A DNA stretch of 64,000 nucleotides, taken from positions 1 through 64,000 of the forward strand of contig JAAALK010000968.1 of NCBI GenBank assembly GCA_019279435.1. The letters run 5' to 3'. A program made the position numbers and the translations under genes. Shown here in pieces: positions 21,609 to 34,100 of this stretch (positions are counted from its first letter, which is position 1; the number at the start of each line of letters is the position of its first letter). This stretch comes from Zizania palustris (Eukaryota > Streptophyta > Magnoliopsida > Poales > Poaceae). Below the pieces are notes generated by a model. The model saw only the letters and a list, made by a program, of their open reading frames with translations, made no database searches and was not told the DNA's origin.

Positions 21609-23589
21609 TGAGGAGCCATGCTGAATAGCGTGGGCCTCATGGCTCTAGAAGTGATGAGTCATTGTCAACGATAGTCAACAAGGACTGAAGAAGAGAAGAG
21701 ATCTACTGTTTCATGGGCCGCGTGTGACTCAGGTACACGGGCAGCGAGCGACTGTCGGGCAGAGGAGGCTGCGAAGTCGGGCTGGCCCAATCCGGGTGCA
21801 TGGGCCAGAAGCAGTAGAAGACCCACTGGGCTGTTGACCAGGACTGACTCAGGTACACGGGCGGTGAGCGATTGCCGGGCTGAGAGAGTTGCGGAGTCGG
21901 GCCGGCCCAATCCGGGTACCTGGTGCAAAGCTGGTGGAGGCTTTGTCAGTTTCGGCGTAAAACTGACAACCGTTGATTCTGTATCCGACTGTCCAGAAGA
22001 GTAGCTTCAGGATATGTCATCTGTTACTCTAGGCCCACAGTCAGTCAGATGTGTCTGTAAAAATACCTAAGGGCAGTAGAGTCTTTTTCTGTATTTTTGA
22101 GTCTGTAAAAACCCTAAGGGGCTGGTAGAATATTCCTAGTGTTGGGCTGCCTATAAATAGCACCCCAATCCCTAGGGTTTGGACTACCCTTTGTGCTGAA
22201 ATCAAATCCACCTTTTTGGGTCACTCCCTTCTCTCTCCTGTGTGCGCCGCCAGGGGCTTCCCTCACCCTGTTCTTGCATTCTTTTGGCTCAAATCTCTTG
22301 GATGCATTTAATCTTTGAACTCTGGTGAATTTATTGCTTGTATTTTGTTTGGTTTGGGGAGTTATTGCCTTACCTACGGGCTGCTGAATTTATTCTTGAA
22401 GAGAAGCTTCTTCGGCTGGGTGTGTTCTTCACGGTGGTAGTACTAGTTCTTGCTGTTGCAAGTAGTACTGCTTTACTGTAGCTACAGTGTTCGGCTGCAG
22501 CTTTTCACCTTCTATCGCCCAGCTTTTTGATCGAAGCTGACAGTCTCTTTTGCCTTTTCCTGGTGTGTCTGGCGAAGCTCGTTTCAGTGCGAAGCCCCTC
22601 AACTCCGTGAGGCAGGCTTCGATCGAACGTCTTTAAAGACTTCGCTCAGACTTCGAACTTCGGTCTTTGTGTCTGAGTTGCTAGATTCGAAGTTCCTCCT
22701 GTATGGACAGCATCGCATACTTCGAACTAGCATACTCCGAATCTATCTGTTCGAAGCACACACTTCATTAGGTTTCGAGGTTGGGTTCGAAGCTTGTGGC
22801 TCCGCTAGGCCTCGCTCCAATTTCTTGGTAGCATGTCACCCTTCGCCTCTCTTTTCGGAGCTTGATCTTTTCGAAGGTAGAATATTGGCTTCGGACTTGC
22901 TTTTCTGTCGCGTGACAGGCTTCGCTTCCTTGTTCGAAGGTTGTCCGTTTGTGCATTGTGTTCAAAGCTTTTCTGTGTCGAAGGTTGTGCTTCGAAGCTT
23001 TCGGTTCTAAGGGTGTTCGAAGTCTTGCCTTCGAAGTGCATACTTCGAAGCAGGCTCCGGCACAGTTTTACTTCGCTCCGAAGCTCGTGGTTCGAAGTTG
23101 TGTTCGAAGCCTTGTCTTCGAAGTACTTACTTCGAACCAAGCTTCGTCACTGTTTTACTTCGCTCCAATGTACACTTCGCTTCTTACCACTTCGAACTAG
23201 GCTAGACAGAGACACCTTCGGCATTTCGGACGGACTCCGTCACCAACCTCCGAAGCAGACCTCGACGTGCGAAGGGGGCTTCGCCAAGTTCCGAACAGGA
23301 GACAACTTTGGACAGTAACTTCTCTTTTCACTTTATACATACTTAGATCATTTCATTGAGAAGTTTAGGCCTGTTATTACTTGTACATCAGCCTAGATTG
23401 CACTTCTTTAGATTCACACTGTTTTTCATCAGTTGCTTCTAGGTTAGAAACCTTTAGACTTAGACCTTCTGTTTATTTTCTGCTGCGTAGTATTTTGAGG
23501 TGCGTTGGGTATTGGGAACAGGCCATTGATTCGAAAGAATTTTTAAGGCGCCCATTCACCCCCCTCTGGTCGCTACTTTCGGTCCTACA
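21609..23589 (+). repeat. Copia B 3' LTR (1981 bp)
   Basis: Near-identical to 14444-16425. Differences seen are C/T at 15197 vs 22366, T/C near 15438 vs 22605, A/G near the 3' end, one extra A in an A run and a shorter C run. It is followed by TCTAG. Confidence 0.95.
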
Positions 23590-23594
23590 TCTAG

Positions 23595-24833
23595 GTACAC
23601 AGAGAGAGTAGATGAGAGAGACGCTTTGGCCACTGAGCTTGAGAGCGCTCAGCAGGAGCTGAAAGATGCTCATGCCACTGTCGTCGCACCTTGTGTAGAC
23701 TGCCCATCTCATTTAGCTAGTATAGCCGAGCTGAGAACCAATAGTGATGTGCAGTTGAGCGAGTTAGCTGGAGTGAGAACTGAGTTGGAGCAGACTAAGC
23801 TAGAGCTTGAGACCTTGTCGATTCCATCCACTGTTTGTGAGAACTGCTTATCCATTAGAATGGAATTGATTAAGCTAAAAGCCGAAAAGTCTGTCCAGGT
23901 TCATAAAGAGTGTGAGATCTGCTTGTCACAGGTGGAGGCGTTAGCTTCTTTGAGAGAGGAGCTAGCTGATGTTCAGAACGAGAACTTTTACCTCCGTCAG
24001 ATCCTGAGTTGGATTAGTGCCAGAGAGCCACAGCTCGGCATGATGATCCAGCAGTTTAAGAGACAGGATGGGTTTGGGGTAGGTTACACCTATACCAAGG
24101 CTGATTTTGAGAGCGCCATTAGCCGAGCAGTGGAGTGGAGTAAGATGACTCCCGAACAGAGATATCCCAAGACTCACTCCACTGAGTCCTTTAAGGATAG
24201 TCAGCCCAAGGAGGGAGTGATCCAAGAACAACCTAAAGCTCCACCTAAGAAGCAAAAGCAAATCTGGGTCCCAAAGCCTAAAACTCTCCACACTTCTCTT
24301 GATTCCTTACCTGGACCTTCTCATACCAAGGATGCTAAACCCAACACCACCAAGCCTAAGAACCCTAAGCCACAACAATATCCCAAGAAGCCTACCTATC
24401 ACTGTGAGTTTGTCAGAGAGACGGGCATCTTGAGGAGTTTTGCTTCAGGAGGAAGCGGGTTGAGCGAGCAGAGAGAGCTCGAGGTGGGCAGGAGCAGTTC
24501 TACCAGCAGGGTGGTAGACAGAGAGTCCCTCGACGTGGAGAGAGGCTAGAGGCCAGGCCACGTCGTGTAGGTGGTGGTAGAGGAGACGGTTTTCACTACC
24601 GTGCTTCGGATGGTGGTTTTCGTTCTGGCAGAGTTCCAAATCGTCATGGATACGTTGTTGGATCTCGCGACCGTGATTTTAGGAAGAACAGAGGACCGCG
24701 CTTTGATTCGCGCTTCAGTGCAAACTCATATGATTCCTTTTGCTTTCCTACATACGCGCAGATGGCTCGACACTGGTTCAACACTTTTACTAAACCTGAC
24801 ATTGGACCATTTGGTCCCACTCATGATTATTGA
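23595..24833 (+). pseudogene. gag: Copia A gag, 3' part
   Basis: This is the continuation of 12931-14443 after Copia B. It encodes the coiled-coil and CxxC part (ATELESAQQELKDA, CENCLSIRMELIKL), the IRQ-like stretch SWISAREPQLGMMIQQF, the proline/lysine-rich linker and the region of the second knuckle. One base is missing near 24407 (CEFVRE instead of CEFCQR), which breaks the knuckle and the frame. The arginine-rich tail then reads in another frame to TGA 24831-24833. Together with the break near 13107, Copia A cannot make a full Gag. Confidence 0.87.
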
Positions 24834-26195
24834 TCGTGTTTTTGGGAGTTGTGTATCCTTTTTAGGATATTTTGAGTCAGTTTTTCATTGGTATCAGTTT
24901 TTTTCTTTATTCTTTATTTTTTATTGAGTCTTTTTGTGTGCATTCATATCATGCATAATCATCTATCACATTTTGAGCTTGCTTCTGTTATATGATTAAT
25001 CTGCTTTACTTTCTCTAGCTAGTATATGTTTTTGATTACTCGTCGATGATCATGTTTTGTTTCAGTTCACATGATATATCTGATATTTGTCATATGCATT
25101 GCTTTTGTGCTTTAAAATTGAAAAATGATCACCATTGCTTCTGGTAACTAGCATGTGTAGGCTGAATGCTTTCGCTATCTTTTACATGCCTTGTAGCTAG
25201 ATCCTTACTTAGATGCAGATATGCAACTTGGACATCCATATGCTTTAAATATGAAAATGTGCTATAAAAATGATAAAAATTAAAAAAAAATTATGCATTT
25301 TTATGATTATAAGAAAAGATCCAAGTGGGTTTGCTTTTGTCGCATTGCATTGTTCTGGACTGCTTACCATAACACTTTGGTATGAACTAGGACGATATAA
25401 TGTATGCCAAGACCAATGTCTTAAGCTTCTGATGGTCCAATTCTGGCCTAGGCTTGACTTGGTCGGTTAGCATAAGGTTTGACATGCAAATAACCCCTGG
25501 CAGAAATGAAAAAGAAATAATCTGAAAAATTTAAAAAAAGATGACAAGTTTGCTGAAGCACTTTGTTTTGGACAATGCTTATCTTGGTAGATATCAGTTA
25601 GCTTTTGCATATCATGTTTTACCTTGCTTGTCAACTAGAAAATGTGGTGATGCTTTTGTTTGAAAAAATCGAAAAATGCGTGCTAATGACTTTCTTTAGA
25701 TATCATCTGTTACACTGATCATGTCATGTATCTTAGACAGTATATCTTTTGCTATACCTGTTAGATGTTGTAATAGCAGTCAATCATATCTAAGAAGCAT
25801 GCTTTTCACACTCCACCTGCACCCCATCTGCATTCATAGCATATTTTGAGGGGGAGCTGCATTTTAGGGGGAGTTTGTGTTTATGTCTCTTTAAGTGCAT
25901 TTAGTCTCACTTGATGAGTCCAATTGTCAACAAGGGGGAGAAATTTTGGAGTTTACTTTTTAGTTTCCTTATTGGCAATTCTGAGATTTGCACTTATTTT
26001 TGAGTCTTTATTTTTTTGGTTAACCATAATGACCACATTTTTCTTGCTTTTATCTGGCTTTTGGTCATTAAGGTTAAACTTTTATTTTCTCTCTTCTATT
26101 TTCTTTTTGTTTTTGTTTTCTTGTTTCCACATGTTTTGCAGGTTCTGGAGATGAGCTAAAAAGGGTGTTGACAATGCACTCATCAAGGGGGAGAT
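24834..26195 (+). other. Copia A 3' noncoding region; pol deleted
   Basis: The first bases after the gag stop match the last pol codons of Copia B (GTTGTGTATCC, at 24848 here and 20271 there), so pol is gone. The rest aligns with 20287-21608. Four to five GGGGGAG motifs precede the LTR, the last at 26185-26194 directly before TGAG. Confidence 0.8.
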
Positions 26196-27859
26196 TGAGA
26201 AACCATGTTGAAGAATATGGTTTAGATATTCCAGATGTGATGAGTGATTGTCAACGGAAGTCAAAGGAAGGGAGAGATGGAGACCTGCCGAGTCTGAGGC
26301 GCATGTGACTCAGGTACACGGGCAGTGAGCGACGGCCGGGCAGAGGAGCTGCGGAGTCGGGCTGGCCCAATCCGGGTACATGGCTAGGAGCGGCAGATGA
26401 TCCACTGGTCTGTTGACTGGGTTTGACTCAGGTACACGGGCGGCGAGCGATTGCCGGGCTGAAGGAGCTGCGGGGTCGGGTCAGCCCAATCCGGGTACCC
26501 GGTGCGAAGACGGTGGACGCTTTGTCAGTTTCGGCGTAAAACTGACAATCTATCGTTAATTCGTTTTTTAGGATATTAATATTTAGTTTTTAAGTTTAGA
26601 ATATTTTTATTCGAGTCAGTTAATTTTCTAAGAATATTTTAGTAATTTTCGGAATTTATTTTAGAGTTAGTTTATTTTACCTGAGGGTAAAGTAGTCTTT
26701 TCATGTATTAAGATTTGCCTATAAATAGGCCCCTATCCCCTTGGGGATAGATGACTGTTTTTGAGATCAATCTACAATCTACCATTTACAGTCCACCTAC
26801 GTTTTTAATCTACAGAAATATTGTTTTTATCTTCGCCGGCGTCATTTCGGTCTTCCGCTGCCACGGCAGAGCATCTGCCATCGCATCCGTGCGGAGACGC
26901 ATCAGCGTCCTGTCTTCTCCACGCCCGGCAGCTAGCTAGCAGCGCCGCTCCTCGTGGCTGACCGAGCAGCAGGCGGGGCCCACGGATGTGCGGATAATCC
27001 AGAATATTCAAGGAGCAACAAATCAAATTGAGATTTTCTTCCTTGTTTGATCTATCGAGAAGTTTTTTTCCTGCTGTTTTTCAATTACCGTGAACAGTTT
27101 ACTCTTGTTCTTTTTACATGAAAGTATAGCGCGTGGGTCCACGGCAGCATTCTCGAGGAACGAAAAAAAGGGGGGGATTCACAGCGGCCGGACTGCGGAA
27201 ATCTTCGGCGAGCGACGTCAGGATTGTGCGGAAGAACAGTGAACGGATGAACAGGACGCTGGTAAGTTTTTTTAATCTCCTATATTTTAGTTGTTTGTTA
27301 AACCTATATTTATCCATATTTTAATTAGCTGAAAAATAATAATCTCGTAGTTATCTGTTCTTGATTAAAAATTAATCTCGTCATTAAATTTTAATCTGCT
27401 TATTAGTTATCTCATATTATTTATTTAAATAGATCCGTTTAATCTGCTCATATAAAAGAAAAGAAAAATTTATTAGTCGTGATAATTTTTCTTTTTTTCG
27501 CGTGAGATATTTTTAGGTTATTCTGAATTATTTTTGGGTGATCCATATTTTATTCCGTTAATTAGTATTTTATTTTTAGTCAACAATCTGAACAACTTAT
27601 TAGGGTATTTAGTGTTTTATTACGTCATTAATTATTTCTAGTACCCATTTTATTTACTACAGAAAATTTATTTTTAATATCATTTTAATTAGGACACCGG
27701 TCATTTTTTTAAGCTAGACAACTTTAATTCCTGAAATTTGCTTTGCAAATATTATTTGTCTGGTCGAGTTCATTTGGGTGGTGGGATTAAAATATAGTTT
27801 AGCAAGAAATTTTTAGGCGCCCATTCACCCCCCCTCTGGTCGCTACTTTCGGTCCTACA
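26196..27859 (+). repeat. Copia A 3' LTR (1664 bp)
   Basis: Matches 11198-12865 with roughly six to eight substitutions plus short indels by eye, more than between the Copia B LTRs. It is followed by GTAAG. Confidence 0.93.
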
Positions 27860-27864
27860 GTAAG

Positions 27865-28016
27865 TGGTCCCCAAATTGGGAGGGACCATTTCGGATACAT
27901 CGAGTAGTGCCTAACAACACCTATTTACTCGAAGGACTGGACAGAGAAATATCCGGGAAATCAATGAATGTGAAATATTTAAAGAATTACTTCCCAAGCA
28001 TTTGGATCAACGACTA
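27865..28016 (+). pseudogene. Gypsy C pol, C-terminal end
   Basis: This resumes the integrase C terminus cut at 11197. The frame reads KWSPNWEGPF and then LKNYFPSIWIND before the stop at 28014-28016, a typical Gypsy Pol ending without a chromodomain. It shows that Copia A entered only about 50 codons before the pol stop. Confidence 0.85.
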
Positions 28017-28350
28017 GGGATCTATGCACCAAAAAGCTGATACCATTGGTATCGCCTTCTGACAGCCGATGCAGAAGCATCGTATGCCACAGAACACAGT
28101 TCGAAGTCAAGACATACGAAATTAATAAGATGCATCCAATATTTTAGACTACATGGCTAAAGTGTTATACAAATTTATGAAAAAATAGAAAAAACTACCT
28201 ACGAAGCTCCCGTCGGCTTCACTTTCAAATCAGCTTCTTCCCCTGACAGCGAATCGAAGTTCCTTAGCACGATCAATGATCTAGGCCCGCCTTTCGTTCA
28301 CCCATGCCGTGGGAGTTGGGGAACCAGTGCCTAGGTTTGTAGTGAACGAT
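28017..28350 (-). pseudogene. Gypsy C 3' region, distal end of antisense extra ORF
   Basis: After removal of the solo LTR this joins 37538-38133. On the minus strand that piece has an exon-like start after TTTCTGTAG at about 37590. Coding sense here is weak and no domain is recognised. Short stretches such as an acidic/serine segment can be read but are broken by stops. Confidence 0.4.
28346..28350. other. Target site duplication ACGAT, left copy (solo LTR D)
   Basis: ACGAT here and ATGAT at 37533-37537, one mismatch. Confidence 0.75.
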
Positions 28351-28571
28351 TGTAGGACCGAAAGTAGCGACTAGAGAGGAGTGAATGGGCGCCTAAAAAT
28401 TCTTTCGAATCAAATAGCCTTCTCCCAATGCCCAACGTACCTCAACAAAACCAATCTCAAGCAATAAAATAATCTAGCCTAAAAACAACTGGTGTCCTAA
28501 TCGAAAAGACACCACCAAAGTGCTTAAAGGCAGATGTTGGGGGAATATGTTTCCCCTGAATAGGGGCCAAA

Positions 28572-28579
28572 TGACGTCA
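28572..28579. promoter_or_regulatory. TGACGTCA palindrome in LARD 5' LTR
   Basis: A perfect bZIP/CRE-type palindrome 37 bases inside the LTR. It is conserved in the 3' LTR (34973-34980), element E (40214-40221) and F (49733-49740). Confidence 0.6.
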
Positions 28580-28904
28580 GCCTCCGACAGCCTTCGGCCC
28601 AGAGTCCAACATTGTCGAAGCATGTTTCCTCCCCAAGAACTGTTCCCAAGTCTCAAGGTTTATGCCGGAGTTTGCAAGGGTGAAGCCCCAAGGGCCCGTC
28701 GAAGCCCTCCGGAGCGAGGTCCTTCTGAGCCCTCCGAGGCTAAGCCCTCGAGATCCCCTGAAGACCGCCAGAAGCTAAGTCTCAGGCTAACTTCGAAGCC
28801 AGCCTCTGGGCCTTCTTCGGAGTTAGCCTTCGAGCCCTGTCCGGAGTTAGCCTTCGGGCTCCCTTCAGAGCTCCTCAGAGCTAGTCTCCGGACCCTCTCC
28901 GGCC

Positions 28905-29280
28905 GGTTCGGAGGCCCCGGTTCGGAGGCCCTAGTTCGGAGGCCCCCAGTTCGGAGGCCCCCGGTTAGGAGGGCCCAGTTCAGAGGCCCCCAGTTCGGAG
29001 GCCCCGGTTCGGAGGGCCAGTTTGGAGGCCCCCAGTTCAGAGGGCCCAGTTCGGAGGCCCCGGTTCGGAGGCCCCCGGTTCGGAGGCCCCCAGTTCGGAG
29101 GCCCCCAGTTCGGAGGCCCCGGTTCGGAGGCCCCAAGTTCGGAGGCCCCCGGTTCGGAGGGCCCAGTTCGGAGGCCCCCAGTTCGGAGGGCCCGGTTCGG
29201 GGACCCCAGTTCGGAGGCCCCCAGTTCGGAGGCCCCGGTTCGGAGGACCCAGTTTGGAGGCCCCAGTTCGGAGCCCTGAC
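28905..29280. repeat. 14-15 bp minisatellite in LARD 5' LTR
   Basis: More than 20 copies of a GTTCGGAGGCCCC-like unit. The array at 35305-35640 in the 3' LTR has fewer units. Long frames on both strands (28520-29413 and 28660-29379) come from this periodicity and are not genes. Confidence 0.9.
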
Positions 29281-29534
29281 TCGGAGCCCCAGTTCGGAGC
29301 TCCGGCCCTGCTCCGAACCCAGAAGATATTTATGCCCCGCTACAGTACAGAAGTTGTACCAGGGGCCCCTTCTGCACATAGTTTGTCGTCTAGCTGGTCA
29401 AGGTGTGACGTAGCCTGGCATGTCTGTAAAGCTAAGGCACCTTTGTACCGTAGCTAGCTCCTTTTCTCCTCTCTGCCCCTATGAGCCTAGGGCTCATATG
29501 GGGCATCCCAGTCTTTTCCTTTGGCCTACGTGCC

Positions 29535-29542
29535 TATAAAAG
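29535..29542 (+). promoter_or_regulatory. LARD 5' LTR TATA box
   Basis: TATAAAAG in GCCTATAAAAGCAGGGCC. The same context occurs at 35891-35898 and, inverted, at 39577-39584 in element E. Confidence 0.65.
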
Positions 29543-29788
29543 CAGGGCCAAGCCCTTGTAGCAGGGACACACGCTCCAGGGGGCCATGAGACCCTGGGGT
29601 TATTCTCTCCACACCAAGGCACACCATGCCAAATCCACCACAAACTGGACGTAGGGCTATTATCCCCTAGGGGAGGCCCGAACCAGTATAAACCCTTTCT
29701 CTCTCGATGAGAACCCATCGAGGTTCATTCTCCACATCATACTCCACCACAGAAAAACCTGCTGGAACTAACGCAATTGTTCCAATAG

Positions 29789-29807
29789 TTGGCGTCGTCC
29801 GTGGGGA
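29789..29807 (+). other. LARD primer binding site
   Basis: TTGGCGTCGTCCGTGGGGA one base after the 5' LTR. It differs from the Gypsy A site at one base (GGCGTC instead of GGCGCC). Confidence 0.8.
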
Positions 29808-30099
29808 CCTTAGTCCTAGAAGCTAAGTCCTCTACCACTGTCTGCAACTCGAAGTATGCCTGAGGGGGGAGCTTCGAAGCTTTTCTTACACTCCGGCAAG
29901 GGGCTTCGGGTGCAGCTCGAAGGCCATCTTCGCCTTCCTCCATCCTTCACATACCAGAGCTCACCCTCCAGCAAGGGGCTCCGCTCCACATGTCGGAGGT
30001 CGTCGAAGCCCTAGGGGCTACGAGGTCAACCTTCAGCCACTTTGCGAGGTACGTCCGCTATCCAAAGTACCACTTCGGTCTACCACTTCGCAATCATTT

Positions 30100-30860
30100 T
30101 GGTATTTATTCGAAGCCCTGCTTCGCCTTTGATATTCGAAGCCCTGCTTCGCCTTGAAATTTGAAGCCCTGCTTTGCCTTGAAATTCGAAGCCCTGCTTC
30201 GCCTTTAAAGCAATTTATGCCCCGTCTTATTGAAAAAACCCGAAGCCTTGCTTCGCCTTATCAAAAACCCGAAGCCTTGCTTCGCCTTATTTAAAAATCC
30301 GAAGCCTCGCTTCGCCTTACAAAATCCGGAGCACTCCTCCGAAGGCTACACAGCGCCCCCGAGCCCGTAGCAGTAATAGGGACTCCGGGCCATGGCCCGA
30401 CGCGTCCAGGGATTCCGGGTTCCGTACCCGAAGCATCCCAGGGATTCCGGGTTCCGTACCCGAAGCATCCCAGGGATTCCGGGTCCCGTACTCGAAGCAT
30501 CCCAGGGTCGAAGGTGACCCAGGGTCGAAGGTGGCCCAGAGTCGAAGGTGGCTCACATTATCACAGGTTCGGTGAATCCACACCAAATATCCTTTTCACT
30601 ACAGTATCAAGCTACGAAGCCTTGCTTCATTACCCAAACACGCTCTGAAGCCTTGCTTCGTGTGTCGATATAATATGCGCCTAAGCGTCTCGAAGTCATA
30701 CTTCGCTAAAATCTAAGTGCGTTTCAGAGCCTCACTCACGCACAACATCCAAATCCCAGCATGCCGAAGCATGCTTCGCTCAATTTGGTTATGCGAAAGC
30801 CTTGCTTCGCACCAAATTAAAGCATTCGGAGCCCAAAAGAGGCCTTCGCTCAAATGAAAT
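30100..30860. repeat. Hairpin array in LARD leader
   Basis: About a dozen short inverted repeats of the form CGAAGC-loop-GCTTCG (for example CGAAGCCCTGCTTCG), most within 30110-30320. Element E has related motifs at 38400-39110. Confidence 0.8.
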
Positions 30861-31127
30861 TTCATGCGTCGAAGCCGCCGAAAGGCGCACCCTTCGCATC
30901 TTTTATTTTTTGCCCGCACCAGCAACGGCTAAGTCCCTAGCTGCCACGAGCAAAGGGGGGAAGCATGTATGCGAGGTGTGTGAATGTAATACGCAGTACG
31001 AGCGTGACAAGCTAAAACGTTCGAAGCCAAACAATGTGAAGCATACAGACGAAGTATGCAAATATAATAAACTCCATTCATTGTATGACAATTAAGAAGT
31101 GTGTTACAAATATACTTCGAGAGCAAA

Positions 31128-34100
31128 CTACGAGTAGTCTGTGTCTAAGCCTAAGAAGAATCGTGTGCGAGGCCCCAACCCTCGCTTGCCTCTCTTTCGG
31201 CCAGGGCCCCCTCGGCTGGACGAAGCCTCGTCGGAGCCCGCTCTCCCACGTCCGGCTCGTCCAGGCTCCGAAGCCCGCGGACCTCGTCTTCCACTTTGCA
31301 GGTCGCTCCAAGTTAGCGAAGCAGGCGGTGCCGTATCGAAGGCAGAGAAGTCTAAGGCTTTGTCGCCTGCTAAGGCCGTCCGCGAAGGTAAAAATAAAGA
31401 ACTCTGAAGGAACTCCGTCTTCACAGCGGCTAGCAAATCCTGAGCTACTTCGGAGATGGCTTCGCCGCTAGGCCCCCTCGGAAGCTTTAACTGAGGGGGA
31501 CCTTCGGACCTAGCTACTTCGAGGACCACCCACAACTGTCGAAGTTCTTCGGAGTCCTCGAGCACTTCGAGGTCTACACTCGGAGGCTGAGCCTGGGCAC
31601 GTATAAAAACCCCCTGCATTCATATTAATAAGCTGATAGAGTTTTACAAGCCTGCAGCTAAGTATTACAAAAAGGCTTAAGGAGATCTACACCTTTGGAG
31701 GCGGAGGTGTCAAAGTCAAAGGCTGGTCAGGCACAGCAGGTGCTTTGGATCGGCAGTGTCGAAGGGCCTTCTGGAGGTCGAGGACTGCTTCGCAGCCTTG
31801 CTCCTTCCAGGGCTCCTGCAGCCACCGCCAGGCTCCGCAGACATCGGCCGGAGGCGTCACCAAGTGCTGACCCCCGAAGGCCACTAGGGTCACGGAGGTT
31901 GCTGCCCGAAGGTGATCACACCCCACGTCATAGAGCATCTGCAACACCCCTTGGCCCGCGACTCGACCGGCCATAAGAGCGAAGCCCTTCAGCGCTTCCT
32001 CCGTCGTCGAAGCCGTAGTCTTCAAGAAATCGACATGGTCCCCAATCGGGTCCTGGTCGCCAAAGTCCGGAGCCCGGCACTCGGTCCCTATTAGCTCAAG
32101 GACCTCGGTCAGGCTCTGGGTGGCCTCACCAAGATTGTCCACAATGAAGTCTTCAAGCTTCTGAGCCCGTTGGCGGAGTGAAGCATTCTCCTTCGCCTGC
32201 CGGGCCTCGGCGTCCTTCGAAGCCTTGAGCTCCGCGCGAAGCCGGCCCATCTCCGAAGACAAAGCTTCCTTAGCCTTGTCGACTTCATCCTTCACCGCCT
32301 CTGCCGCGCCAGCCGAAGCCTCGGCCCGCCTTTGTTTCTCGGCTTCCACTGAGACTTCGCGGCGAAGGGCCTCCTTCTCCTCTGCGAGGCGCTCCATCTG
32401 CCTATCTGCAGAAGTCGAAGCTGTTGCGTTCAATGCGAAGGCCTACAGGAATTCAAGAAATCATAAGTATTAACCAAAGGCTAAAATATAGTTCGAAGGT
32501 GCAAAGGGCTCCGCTCACCCGCACGAGGGTCTCGTTCGCACTAATGAAGAGCTCCATGGGGTTCAAGTGGCTAAGTTGAGCCACCAAGTCCCCTGCCTCC
32601 GCAGCTGCGCAGCTCTCGCGGAAGCTGTTGATCACCGCCTCCGTCACGCCCCCCTTCGGCCGAAAGGGGTGGACCACCTCCTCTGCCACGGTCGCCTGCA
32701 CGGGCTTCGGCAAGGCGGGGCTCAAGCCCACCATGTCGACATCCTCGTCGCTTCGAGGGTCCCCTCCACCGCGGCCTCCGCTGCCTTTGTCTTCGGACGA
32801 AGAGCTCCCGGACTCCGTGTCACTGTCACTACCGCTGCTGCTGCCGCTGCTGCTCGAAGCCTCGGTTGGTTTCACCGTGACAGGCTTCGGCACGGCTTTG
32901 TCTACCGACTCCGCCCCGATGGGCCTCGCTTCGGCATCCTCCTCTACAGAAAAGCCAAGTCAAGATCCGCATATTGAGGAAAAGCATGATTAAAGAGTTT
33001 ACCTTCGTCAAAGATATCTTCGAAGGAATGAGGGGCTAGGTGTGCCCTCCAATCCCTTCGCTGCGAAGCTGGCGCATCAACCTTCGCGCCCGAAGTTGTT
33101 GCCGCCAGAGCATCCGCGGACTTCTTGGCGGCGAGAGTAAGCGCGTCGGCCTCCGCCACCGAAGGCTTCGCCGCCAGGGGCTTCGCTGCCTTCTTGGGGG
33201 TCGGAGTAGTTGCGGGCTTCGCCGCAACCTCTCCCGGGTTAGGGACTTCGGCCGTGGGGACCTCCGGCCGAGGCCCCGAAGCATCCGGTTCATCGTCTTC
33301 CCCCCTCTTCCTCTTGGCTCCGGCCGACGAGGTAGTAAGGTGGGAGAAGTCTGGTAGAGCAGGGAGCCCCTCGAGGTCGAGCGCGGTCCATACTCTATTC
33401 CAGCGCTCCCAGGACCCCACCAGTGCGAGGTGCTGGGCCTGCTCCTCTAGGGTCAGAGTCCCAACGACTCGATCCGCCGCCGCGATGGCCTCCTTCGGAG
33501 CCCTCATTTCGAGGTGGGCTTCATGAAAGGTTTAAGTCAGAAGTGAAGATCTACGAAGTATAAAAGGCGAAGAGATTGTGAAGCCTTACAGAAGCGTTCG
33601 AAGGCCAACTCACTAAGTTCCCCTCGACCCGAAGCCTGGAAGAGCCCCTCCGGCAAGGAGTGCGCGAGGGGGCTGAGCCGGAGGGTGATGAACTCCTCCA
33701 CGAGGTCCCTCATGCTCATCTTCGCCGCCACTCTCCGGAGCAGCAAGATCCTCGAGTGAAGGATGTCTTCGCTGGTCTTCACCACCCCCTCGTGCTGGTA
33801 AGAGATAAGGGCGTTCGTACTCCGAAGGGGGAGTTTGCGCCGACGGAGGCGTAGAACCACTCCTGATCCCACTTCGAGTACCACTTGTTGTTTACAGCCC
33901 TCGCCGAGAAGGCGTCTTGGAAATCCTTCCGGAGCTAGAAGTTGGCGCTGCCGAAGGCCAGCGCCCTCTTGACGTGGTCTGTCCCCTCCCTCGGCTTCGG
34001 CTGGCAGTTGGCGTCGTGGAGGGCGACGAAGACGTCCGCATGACCCTCGCAGCCCTCGGCCCTCATAGCCCATTCAAAGACAGCCAACCTCGCCACTGCG

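Larger units (their letters stand above)
14444..23589 (+). mobile_element. Copia B: young Sirevirus (Opie/Ji-like) element with internal pol deletion
   Basis: LTRs 14444-16425 and 21609-23589 differ by about three substitutions and a few short indels by eye, so the insertion is recent. The inside holds a primer site, a long gag, a shortened pol lacking integrase and most of reverse transcriptase, a 1.3 kb noncoding 3' region and a polypurine tract. TCTAG flanks it. It lies inside the gag of Copia A, a relative with the same internal type but a different LTR middle. It cannot be autonomous because integrase is absent. Confidence 0.95.
11198..27859 (+). mobile_element. Copia A: Sirevirus (Opie/Ji-like) retrotransposon, gag-only, interrupted by Copia B
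   Basis: LTRs at 11198-12865 and 26196-27859 are near-identical by eye. A primer binding site (12868-12879), a gag gene split by Copia B, a noncoding 3' region and a polypurine tract complete it. GTAAG flanks both sides. Nearly the whole pol gene is missing: the gag stop at 24831-24833 is followed within a few bases by sequence matching the last codons of Copia B pol. It is therefore a non-autonomous deletion derivative that needs Pol in trans (inference). Removing Copia B leaves about 7.5 kb. Confidence 0.92.
28535..29787 (+). repeat. LARD 5' LTR (1253 bp)
   Basis: Starts TGTTGGGGGAATATG, ends TTCCAATA (the partner ends TTCCAACA). It holds a TGACGTCA palindrome (28572-28579), a GTTCGGAGGCCC minisatellite (28905-29280) and a TATA box (29535-29542). 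Confidence 0.92.

Noticed and set aside
21184..21624. 146-codon frame with hydrophobic stretches before the Copia B 3' LTR, considered as an env-like gene
   Set aside because: It crosses the polypurine tract into the LTR, has no signal for a conserved start, and the matching stretches in Copia A and G are not open.
28520..29413. Long open frames on both strands (297 and 239 codons) in the LARD 5' LTR
   Set aside because: They follow the 14-15 bp minisatellite, read as G/P/S/E/R-rich repeats on both strands, and lie in an LTR.
30100..30320. Regular short repeats with spacers, considered as a CRISPR-like array
   Set aside because: Repeats are short, imperfect and palindromic, spacers are not unique sequences of constant length, and the context is a plant retrotransposon leader.
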